The translations under genes and the position numbers were made by a program. The notes beneath the pieces are model-generated. The model did not search any database. It was not told the origin of the DNA and saw only the letters and a list, made by a program, of their open reading frames with translations. Positions 31,193-38,110 of a stretch of DNA of 64,000 nt are shown piece by piece (the stretch's first letter is position 1; the number at the start of each line of letters is the position of its first letter). Source of the DNA: Rugosimonospora africana (GTDB lineage: Bacteria; Actinomycetota; Actinomycetes; Mycobacteriales; Micromonosporaceae); NCBI RefSeq assembly GCF_016862975.1, contig NZ_BONZ01000006.1:223616-287615 (forward strand). The letters are read 5' to 3'.

Positions 31193-32011
31193 GTGGGCCA
31201 CGGCGCCGCCTTCTTCGACCTCGACAAAACCGTCATCGCCAAGTCGAGCGCTCTCGCGTTCGGCCGACCCTTCTACCGCGACGGCCTGATTACACGGCGT
31301 GACGTAGTCAAGGCTGCGTACGCCCAGCTGATCTTCAAAATCGGTGGCGCGGACGATCAACAGATGATTCGGACGCGCGACTATTTAGCCGAATTGTGCA
31401 AGGGGTGGAAGGTCGAACAAGTCCGACAAATCGTAAATGAGACGTTGCACGATCTGATCGACCCGTACATATATGCCGAGGCTGTAGAACTCATCGAGCA
31501 TCACCAGGCGGTAGGCAGGGACATCGTCCTGGTCTCCGCGTCCGGCGAGGAGATGGTGCGCCCGATCGGCGAACTGCTGGGTGTGACCCACATCATCGCG
31601 ACCCGGATGGTCGTCGAGGCCGGCCGGTACTCCGGCGAGATCGAGTTCTACGCCGGCGGGCCCCACAAGGTCGCCGCGGTCAAGGAGATGGCCGCCGCCC
31701 AGGGGTACGACCTCGCCGAGTCGTACGCCTACTCAGACTCGATCAGCGACGCCCCTCTGCTGGAGTCGGTGGGCCACCCGACCGCCGTGAACCCGGACCG
31801 GGCCCTGCGCAGGGTCGCCGCCGAGCAGGGCTGGCCGGTGCTGGCGTTCCGCCACCCGATTCCGCTGCGCCGCCGGCTGCGTGACCGCCCGGCGGTGCCG
31901 GTGGCAGCCGCCGCGATCGGCGTCGGGGTCGGAGTCGCGATCGGCCTCGCCTGGTACGGGCGGCACCGCCGCTCACGTCCGGGCGGGCTGGAAGCGTCCC
32001 GGGCGCTCTGA
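31193..32011 (+). CDS. HAD-IB family phosphatase with C-terminal membrane anchor
   Basis: A 272-residue hydrolase. The nucleophile motif is FFDLDKTV near residue 9, motif II is VSASGEE near 114, and the metal motif is YSDSISDAPLLE near 177, all intact for HAD-IB (SerB/PlsC-associated) phosphatases. The C-terminus has a hydrophobic, Gly-rich segment (about 229-250) and an Arg-rich end, so it is probably membrane-anchored with the enzyme in the cytoplasm. In Streptomyces the equivalent gene (SCO3558) was annotated as associated with morphological differentiation. GTG 31193 is chosen from the -10 spacing and because conserved sequence begins there. The substrate is unknown. Confidence 0.9.
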   Translation: MGHGAAFFDLDKTVIAKSSALAFGRPFYRDGLITRRDVVKAAYAQLIFKIGGADDQQMIRTRDYLAELCKGWKVEQVRQIVNETLHDLIDPYIYAEAVELIEHHQAVGRDIVLVSASGEEMVRPIGELLGVTHIIATRMVVEAGRYSGEIEFYAGGPHKVAAVKEMAAAQGYDLAESYAYSDSISDAPLLESVGHPTAVNPDRALRRVAAEQGWPVLAFRHPIPLRRRLRDRPAVPVAAAAIGVGVGVAIGLAWYGRHRRSRPGGLEASRAL

Positions 32012-32229
32012 CCACCCTCTCTAGGTTCCGGGCAGCGACACTTTCCGCCCGAGGGGTAGCGGGCTGTCCCGAACCGGCGTAGAACAAGGAGTGCGAAACC
32101 CCTCGGGGTTACGCACACGGCCACCGGGCACCCACGCGCGACCAGCCGCGGCAGGCACGTTGCGGCGGCGCCGTGAGGACCGCCGACAACGAATATGTGC
32201 ACGCTTGGTAACCCGGTAGGACGTGTGGT
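32012..32229. other. Intergenic stretch after the HAD-IB gene
   Basis: No gene is recognised. A small stem AACCC/GGGTT around ctcg near 32097-32110 may be a weak terminator; the stronger one follows at 32230. Confidence 0.35.
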
Positions 32230-32256
32230 GACGGCGCCTCCACTGGAGGCGCCGTC
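32230..32256. terminator. Terminator between HAD-IB and Fic-like genes
   Basis: A perfect 12-bp stem GACGGCGCCTCC/GGAGGCGCCGTC closes a three-base loop. It lies between two convergent genes and may serve both, though no U-run follows. Confidence 0.75.
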
Positions 32257-32336
32257 CACATGTGTGGCACGATCCGTAGCCCCCGAATCATCCACTGTGG
32301 ATAGTCCGGACGGGGAGCCAGACGTGAACGTCAGGA

Positions 32337-33083
32337 TCAGAGTTGCTTCGGCCGCCCGGCCACCGCCGCGATCGCGGCGAGTTCCTCCGCTGCCACAGAG
32401 ATCGCCGCCGTGCAGTGCTTGATCCAGGAGCGGACCCCGTCCGGGGTACCGGTCGCATAGGCACCGGCGGCGCCGAGGTACTCCGGCTGTCGAGCCAGGT
32501 GGCCGACCTCCGGCGCGAGCAGCCCCCGGGGATCCAGCCCACCGGCCACCAGCGTGGTCCGCGCCGCCGCTCGGGCCACCACCCCGTTCGGACCGGAAAA
32601 TGGCGCCATCGACAGCAGCTCACCGTGCACGATCGAGGCCAGCAGCATGGTCGGGACCGAGGTACCACCGGCGATCAGCTCCAGCAGGGCGGTCAACCGG
32701 TTCACGTCGACACCCGGGGCGGGCCGGCCCAGTTCGTCGGGCGGTACGACATCCCGGGCGGCCAGCACGTGCATCCGCACCAGCACCTGCCGGGGCACCT
32801 TCGTCCACAGGTCGGCGAGCCCGTCGGACTCCCGGGACACGCGTAGCGCGCCCTGGACCACCGGGTCGGTCACTGTGCCGGAGCGGACCTCTTCCAGGTC
32901 GTACCCGTGGCCCTCGATCGCGGCGCTGGCCACCGCGGACCGCAGGCCGGCCTCGGCCGCCATCGCCCCGCCCGACGAGCGCAGCGCCGGGTGACGCAGC
33001 GCCGAGTCCACGTCCGCGCGAGCCGAGTCCAGCGCTGCTCCGACGTCGACGAGTTCCAGCAGCGGGGCCAGCACATCGGTCAC
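32337..33083 (-). CDS. Fic-fold protein with degenerate active site
   Basis: A 248-residue helical protein with the Fic/DOC layout. The inhibitory-helix motif SAAIEG (Ser53-Gly58, pattern S/TxxxEG/N) is intact. The catalytic loop, normally HPFxxGNGRxxR, reads APFSGPNGVVAR (160-171): the catalytic His is Ala, the first loop Gly is Pro and the first Arg is Val. AMP transfer should therefore be lost or altered. GTG 33083 is chosen because TACTCT on the minus strand ends eight bases before it, which suggests a leaderless mRNA. It is divergent from acs; I recall a gene of this kind near acs in Streptomyces, where it was labelled oxidoreductase. The biological role is unknown. Confidence 0.75.
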   Translation of the reverse strand: MTDVLAPLLELVDVGAALDSARADVDSALRHPALRSSGGAMAAEAGLRSAVASAAIEGHGYDLEEVRSGTVTDPVVQGALRVSRESDGLADLWTKVPRQVLVRMHVLAARDVVPPDELGRPAPGVDVNRLTALLELIAGGTSVPTMLLASIVHGELLSMAPFSGPNGVVARAAARTTLVAGGLDPRGLLAPEVGHLARQPEYLGAAGAYATGTPDGVRSWIKHCTAAISVAAEELAAIAAVAGRPKQL

Positions 33084-33091
33084 GATCACAC

Positions 33092-33097
33092 AGAGTA
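33092..33097 (-). promoter_or_regulatory. -10 element for the Fic-like gene
   Basis: TACTCT on the minus strand ends eight bases before GTG 33083 with no ribosome site between, as expected of a leaderless or nearly leaderless mRNA. Confidence 0.45.
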
Positions 33098-33269
33098 GCG
33101 AGATTTTGGGAGGGAATAAAGCGCACACTCCGTTGCCGAACAGTCACACCTGCTTGAAGACTGTTCGTAACCGCGCAGAAACGGCAAGATTGAGCCGGCG
33201 CACGCGCAGCGTTTGCTCGCGTCGTCGGGAACGTGCTGCACGAAAGCGAGCCGAAGAGGGAGCCATGCG

Positions 33270-35225
33270 ATGAGCGAGACATTGGAGAACCTGCTCCAGG
33301 AGACCCGCCGGTTCGAACCGCCGAGCGACCTGGCCGCAGACGCCAACGTCAAAGCGGACGCGTACGACCGGGCCAAGGCGGACCGGCTTGGTTTCTGGGC
33401 GGAGCAGGCCGGGCGCCTGTCCTGGGCCAAACAGTGGGACCAGGTGCTGGATTGGTCGAACCCGCCGTTCGCGAAATGGTTCGTCGGCGGCACGCTGAAC
33501 GTGGCGTACAACTGTGTCGACCGGCACATCGAGGCCGGCCGGGGCAACAAGGTGGCCATCCACTGGGAAGGCGAACCGGGCGACACCCGCACCATTACGT
33601 ACAGCGAGCTGCACACGTCCGTGTGTCAGGCGGCGAACGCCCTGACCGCGTTGGGTGTCGGGAAGGGCGACCGGGTCGCGATCTACATGCCGATGATCCC
33701 CGAGGCGGCGGTCGCGATGCTCGCCTGCGCGCGGATCGGCGCGACACACAGCGTGGTCTTCGGCGGCTTCTCGGTCGACGCGCTCAAGGGCCGCATCCAA
33801 GACGCGGACGCGAAGCTCGTGATCACGGCGGACGGTGGGTACCGGCGCGGCAACCCGAGCGCGCTCAAGCCGACGGTGGACGAGTCGGTGGCTCAGTGCC
33901 CGAGTGTCGAGCACGTGCTCGTCGTGCGGCGCACGGGGCAGGACGTCGCCTGGACCGACGGTCGCGACCTGTGGTGGCACGAGGCCGTGGAGACGGCGGA
34001 GCCGACGCACGAGGCTCAGCCGATGGACGCCGAGCACCCGCTGTTCATCCTCTACACCAGCGGTACGACGGCCAAGCCGAAGGGCATCCTGCACACCACC
34101 GGCGGGTACCTGACCCAGACCAGCTTCACGTTCAACGCGGTCTTCGATCACAAGCCGGACACCGACGTGTACTGGTGCACCGCCGACATCGGCTGGGTCA
34201 CCGGGCACTCGTACATCGTGTACGGTCCGCTGTCCAACGGCGCCACCCAGGTCATGTACGAGGGCACCCCGGACACGCCGCACCGGGGCCGGTTCTGGGA
34301 GATCGTGCAGCGGTACAAGGTAACCATCCTTTACACCGCACCTACCCTGATCCGCACGATGATGAAGTGGGGCGACGAGATCCCGGCCGAGTACGACCTG
34401 TCGTCGCTGCGCCTGCTCGGCAGCGTGGGCGAGCCGATCAACCCCGAGGCGTGGATCTGGTACCGGCAGACGATCGGCCGCGGCGCGACGCCGGTCGTGG
34501 ACACGTGGTGGCAGACCGAGACCGGGTCGGTCATGATCAGCCCGCTGCCCGGAGTGACCGCGGCCAAGCCCGGTTCGGCCATGCGGCCGCTGCCCGGCAT
34601 CGACGCGGACGTCGTGGACGACCAGGGCAACAGCGTGCCCAACGGTGGCGGCGGATACCTGGTGCTCCGCGAGCCATGGCCGAGCATGCTGCGCACCATC
34701 TGGGGCGACGACCAGCGGTTCATCGACACGTACTGGTCGCGCTTCGCGAACATGTACTTCGCGGGGGACGGCGCCAAGCGCGACGAGGACGGCGACCTGT
34801 GGCTGCTCGGCCGGGTCGACGACGTGATGCTGGTGTCCGGGCACAACATCTCCACCACGGAGGTGGAGTCGGCGCTGGTCAGCCACCCGAAGGTGGCGGA
34901 GTCCGCGGTGGTGGGCGCGACCGACCCGACGACCGGGCAGGCCATCGTCGCGTTCGTCATCCTCCGGGGTGCCGGCGAGGGCGACGACGCGCTGCTCAAG
35001 GAGCTGCGCGACCACGTCGCCAAGACGCTCGGCCCGATCGCCAAGCCGCGGCAGATCATGCTGGTACAGGAGCTGCCGAAGACCCGGTCCGGGAAGATCA
35101 TGCGCCGGCTGCTGCGTGACGTCGCGGAGAAGCGGTCGCTGGGTGATGTGACCACGCTGCAGGACTCGACGGTCATGGACCTGATCCAGAACGGCATGTC
35201 CTCCGCGAAGTCCGACGAGGACTGA
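33270..35225 (+). CDS. acs: Acetyl-CoA synthetase
   Basis: A 651-residue AMP-forming acetate-CoA ligase. The adenylation loop [11 protein letters not shown] lies at 262-272. The [13 protein letters not shown] motif reads [11 protein letters not shown], and the A8/A10 region [16 protein letters not shown] and [11 protein letters not shown] are intact. Lys609 in the last motif is the residue acetylated in homologues to switch the enzyme off. It makes acetyl-CoA from acetate, releasing AMP and pyrophosphate, which HppA or soluble pyrophosphatase can use. ATG 33270 is preceded by GAGGGAG. A strong terminator follows the stop. It lies 5' to a ROK gene on the opposite strand. Confidence 0.97.
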   Translation: MSETLENLLQETRRFEPPSDLAADANVKADAYDRAKADRLGFWAEQAGRLSWAKQWDQVLDWSNPPFAKWFVGGTLNVAYNCVDRHIEAGRGNKVAIHWEGEPGDTRTITYSELHTSVCQAANALTALGVGKGDRVAIYMPMIPEAAVAMLACARIGATHSVVFGGFSVDALKGRIQDADAKLVITADGGYRRGNPSALKPTVDESVAQCPSVEHVLVVRRTGQDVAWTDGRDLWWHEAVETAEPTHEAQPMDAEHPLFILYTSGTTAKPKGILHTTGGYLTQTSFTFNAVFDHKPDTDVYWCTADIGWVTGHSYIVYGPLSNGATQVMYEGTPDTPHRGRFWEIVQRYKVTILYTAPTLIRTMMKWGDEIPAEYDLSSLRLLGSVGEPINPEAWIWYRQTIGRGATPVVDTWWQTETGSVMISPLPGVTAAKPGSAMRPLPGIDADVVDDQGNSVPNGGGGYLVLREPWPSMLRTIWGDDQRFIDTYWSRFANMYFAGDGAKRDEDGDLWLLGRVDDVMLVSGHNISTTEVESALVSHPKVAESAVVGATDPTTGQAIVAFVILRGAGEGDDALLKELRDHVAKTLGPIAKPRQIMLVQELPKTRSGKIMRRLLRDVAEKRSLGDVTTLQDSTVMDLIQNGMSSAKSDED

Positions 35226-35232
35226 CACCGTC

Positions 35233-35279
35233 GCGGCGCCGGTCCGGGAGACGGGAAACCGCGTCCCGGCCGGCGCCGC
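35233..35279. terminator. Terminator between acs and ROK gene
   Basis: A 16-bp stem, with arms at 35233-35249 and 35264-35279 and one bulged T, closes a 14-base loop eight bases past the acs stop. The gene behind it (ROK) is convergent. Confidence 0.8.
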
Positions 35280-35349
35280 CTCGACGGGCGCTCCGGCGGT
35301 CACAGCTGATCGACCGAGCTGATCGAACAGGCTCGTCGGCCGGCAGCGT

Positions 35350-36522
35350 TCAGCCGTGCAACGAGGCGAGCAGCCCCTCCCGTACCGTGGCCAGAGCCGC
35401 GTCCAGCGCACCGAGCAGTACCGCGTCGTCGGTGACCGACGTGATCGCGACCGCCGTCTCCAGAGCCGGCGCGGCGCGCATGGCGCCGACCACCGCCTCG
35501 CACAGCGCGGGCCCGCCCGCCTGCGCCACCTCACCGCCAAGCACCACAAGCGGCGGATCCAGGACGGCGACCACGGCGGCGAGCCCCACCGCGATGCGCT
35601 CCGCCAGCTCCGCCAGGAACGCCTTGCCGTCCGGACCGGCCGCCACCGCGGCGTTCACGACCTCGGCGGGAGTCTGTCCGGGCACCCGGTGCGACGCCCC
35701 CAGGTCGAGGACCGCTCGACCGCCGACCAGATCCTGAAGGTCGGCGTTGCGCGCACCGGCCGCGCTGAACAGCGGCATGTACCCGATCTCGCCGGCGCCG
35801 CCCCGGGCCCCGCGCAGCAGGGTGCCGTTCAGGTCGATGGCCAGACCGAGACCTTCGCCGAACCAGAGCAGCGCGAAGCTTTCCGCATCGGTAGCGGCGC
35901 CCCGGCGGCGTTCGGCGATGGCCGCCAGGTTGACGTCGTTGTCCACGCCCACCCGGGTGCCTACCCGCTCCTGGATCCGGCCGATGAGTCCCGGCCGGTT
36001 CCAGCCCGGTACGTCGACGTGGTGCACGGTGCCGGTGTGCGGGTCGTACGCGCCGGCCACACCGATCTGCACGTACCCGGTCGCATCGGCCGACATGCCG
36101 GACCGTTTCCGCAGGTCATCGACGATGTCGCCGACCGCGTCGACCGGATCGGCCGCCCGGAAGTCCACCGGCGCCTCCAGCCGGGCGCGCACCGCGCCGG
36201 ACACGTCGCACACCGCTCCGGTCAACGCCGGCGAGCCGGTCATCAGGGTGTCCCGCACGGACAGCGCGATGCCGTACGCGGCGCCGGGATTGGCGGCGTA
36301 CACCTCGGCGTTCGGGCCGGGGCCGGCGCTGACGTGACCAACCACGATCACGAGGCCGGCATCGGTCAGGCGGCGTACCGCCTCGGAGATCGTGGGCTTG
36401 GACAGGCCGGTGAGGTCGCGAAGCTCCGCCCTTGTCAGCTTGCCCCGATCGAGCAGGTGCGACAGCGCCGCACTCTCGTTCATCGCGCGCAACAGGCGCG
36501 ATGACCCGGCAAGGTGGGTCAC
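35350..36522 (-). CDS. ROK-family transcriptional repressor without the zinc motif
   Basis: A 390-residue regulator. The N-terminal winged helix (LTRAELRDLTGLSKPTISEA, about 29-48) is followed by a ROK sugar-kinase-type domain. ROK repressors bind sugars or sugar phosphates and control their catabolism. The usual zinc motif CxCGxxGCxE is absent: after GEIGYMPLF the sequence runs ARNADLQDLVGG with no cysteines. The kinase active-site Asp region (DNDVNLAAIAE) is retained. GTG 36522 follows GGGGAG by five bases. No transport or sugar gene lies beside it, so its target is not evident. Confidence 0.87.
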   Translation of the reverse strand: MTHLAGSSRLLRAMNESAALSHLLDRGKLTRAELRDLTGLSKPTISEAVRRLTDAGLVIVVGHVSAGPGPNAEVYAANPGAAYGIALSVRDTLMTGSPALTGAVCDVSGAVRARLEAPVDFRAADPVDAVGDIVDDLRKRSGMSADATGYVQIGVAGAYDPHTGTVHHVDVPGWNRPGLIGRIQERVGTRVGVDNDVNLAAIAERRRGAATDAESFALLWFGEGLGLAIDLNGTLLRGARGGAGEIGYMPLFSAAGARNADLQDLVGGRAVLDLGASHRVPGQTPAEVVNAAVAAGPDGKAFLAELAERIAVGLAAVVAVLDPPLVVLGGEVAQAGGPALCEAVVGAMRAAPALETAVAITSVTDDAVLLGALDAALATVREGLLASLHG

Positions 36523-36767
36523 GCATACTCCCCTAAACGGGCAGAGTCTTTTACAGTTTTATGAACGGTAGGGCGGCCGAGGGCCAACGTCAACGCGCCG
36601 TGCCAGTGCCGGACGGTATCCACGGAATTGCAGTCCGTTCGGCCGGTCTGTCCCTCCGGTGAACGCCCGAGTACGGTCCGTTCGCGGCCCGCCTCGCGGC
36701 GGAGCCGAACACCCCGGCGCCGCACCGGGGACTACCCGGACGTGACCCGGAACTCTCGTGTGAAGCG
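36523..36767. other. Divergent spacer between ROK and hydrolase genes
   Basis: No gene is recognised. An AT-richer patch near 36550-36565 (ttttacagttttatgaac) may hold the ROK promoter or operator, but no clear palindrome was found. Confidence 0.35.
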
Positions 36768-36796
36768 TTCGCCGAGCTGACCTCCGGCCCTACCCT
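36768..36796 (+). promoter_or_regulatory. Promoter of a leaderless hydrolase mRNA
   Basis: TTCGCC (36768-36773), a 17-base spacer and TACCCT (36791-36796) end six bases before ATG 36803. GTG 36797 lies inside the likely start region. Transcription should begin near the ATG. Confidence 0.55.
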
Positions 36797-36802
36797 GTGA
36801 CC

Positions 36803-37723
36803 ATGAGCGCTCCCGACGAGTCAGCCGTTCTGATCGAAGGGCCGTGGACCCACCGGTTCGTCAGTGCCAACGGCAGCCGGTTCCACGTCGTCGAGGCGGG
36901 CACCGGTCCGCTCGTGCTGTTCCTGCACGGGTTCCCCGAATTCTGGTGGGCGTGGCAGCACCAGGTGCGGGCGCTGTCCGAGGCCGGCTTCCGGGCCGTC
37001 GCGGTGGATCTGCGCGGGTACGGGGCGAGCGACAAGCCGCCGCGCGGCTACGACGGGTACACGCTGGCCGGCGATGTGGCCGGGCTGATCCGGGCGCTGG
37101 GCGAGCGCTCGGCGATCCTGGTAGGCGGCGGAGCCGGGGGCATGGTCGCGTGGACCACCGCCGCGTTCCACCCCAAGCTGGTCCGGCGCCTGATCGTCAC
37201 CGGTGCCGCGCACCCGCTGCGGCTGCGCACCGCGCTGGCGTCCGACCCCCGGGGCCAGCTCGCCGCGTCGGCGCCGATGCTGAGGTTCCAGGTTCCCCGC
37301 TACGAACACGCCTTGACCCGCGACGACGGCGCGCTGATCGACATGTACCTGCGGCGATGGGGCGGTCCGGCGTGGGTACGGGGGCCGGGTTTCGCGGAGT
37401 ACTCGCGACTGTGCCGCACCGCGATGCAGATCCCCCAGGCGACGTTCTGCGCACTGGAGGCGTACCGCTGGGCGTTCCGGTCGGTGCTCCGGCTGCACGG
37501 GTACCGGTTCGTGAAGCTGGTTCAGCAGCCGATCGTCGCGCCGACGCTGCACCTGCACGGACAGCTGGACGGCGCGATCCTGCCGCGTACGGCGCAGGGT
37601 TCCGGCCGGTACGTCATCGCGCAGTACGAGTGGCGACCGATCGAGGGCGTCGGGCACTTCGCCCCGGTCGAGGCGCCCGATCTGGTCACCGGCGAGATCC
37701 TGCGCTGGGCCAAGGAGTCGTAG
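36803..37723 (+). CDS. Alpha/beta hydrolase of epoxide-hydrolase type lacking the nucleophile
   Basis: A 306-residue alpha/beta hydrolase with the epoxide-hydrolase oxyanion motif HGFPEFWWAW at about residues 42-51. The nucleophile elbow, normally GHDWGG, reads GGGAGG (108-113), so the Asp nucleophile is Gly110. The C-terminal His is present in VGHFAPVE, and a cap-domain region is normal in length. Either catalysis is lost or the chemistry differs. ATG 36803 fits a leaderless promoter (-10 TACCCT six bases upstream). It is divergent from the ROK gene and followed, in the opposite orientation, by a small hypothetical gene. Confidence 0.85.
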   Translation: MSAPDESAVLIEGPWTHRFVSANGSRFHVVEAGTGPLVLFLHGFPEFWWAWQHQVRALSEAGFRAVAVDLRGYGASDKPPRGYDGYTLAGDVAGLIRALGERSAILVGGGAGGMVAWTTAAFHPKLVRRLIVTGAAHPLRLRTALASDPRGQLAASAPMLRFQVPRYEHALTRDDGALIDMYLRRWGGPAWVRGPGFAEYSRLCRTAMQIPQATFCALEAYRWAFRSVLRLHGYRFVKLVQQPIVAPTLHLHGQLDGAILPRTAQGSGRYVIAQYEWRPIEGVGHFAPVEAPDLVTGEILRWAKES

Positions 37724-37747
37724 CGGAACACCTCGGCCCGGCAGAAC

Positions 37748-38110
37748 CTAGACGCGGAACTCCCGCACGTCGGTGACTTCGGCGGCCGGTGCCCAGCCCT
37801 GGTACACGCCGAAGTCGAACTCCTCGAGCCCGAGCGCGGCGGCGACCGGGGCCTTGCCGCCCGTGTACTCCACCCGCAACCAGCTGTCGTGCTCACCGAG
37901 CACGATGAACGGCTCGCCCCGCCAGTGGCACATGGTGCGCACGTACCCGAACTCGGACACCTCGTCGGCCGGCACGATCCGCCGGTACCGGTCGGGGCGG
38001 ATCTCCTCGAACCCGTCGCGGGGCTGCGTGGCATACAGCCGCATCTCGTCGCCGTCCGGGCTGACCTCGTACTCGTCGCCCCGCCACCGGCCGACGTACC
38101 CGTCGCGCAT
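37748..38110 (-). CDS. Hypothetical protein coupled to the SseB-like gene
   Basis: A 120-residue protein that I do not recognise. It is rich in Trp, Tyr, Asp and Glu (MRDGYVGRWRGDEYEVSPDG) and probably forms beta strands. Hydrophobic helices and signal peptides are absent. Its ATG shares one base with the stop of the SseB-like gene (TGATG), so the two are translationally coupled, and a shared role in the type VII locus is likely. A small protein beside a multi-domain secretion-associated protein could be a chaperone or immunity partner, but this is speculation. Codon usage matches the neighbours. Confidence 0.72.
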   Translation of the reverse strand: MRDGYVGRWRGDEYEVSPDGDEMRLYATQPRDGFEEIRPDRYRRIVPADEVSEFGYVRTMCHWRGEPFIVLGEHDSWLRVEYTGGKAPVAAALGLEEFDFGVYQGWAPAAEVTDVREFRV

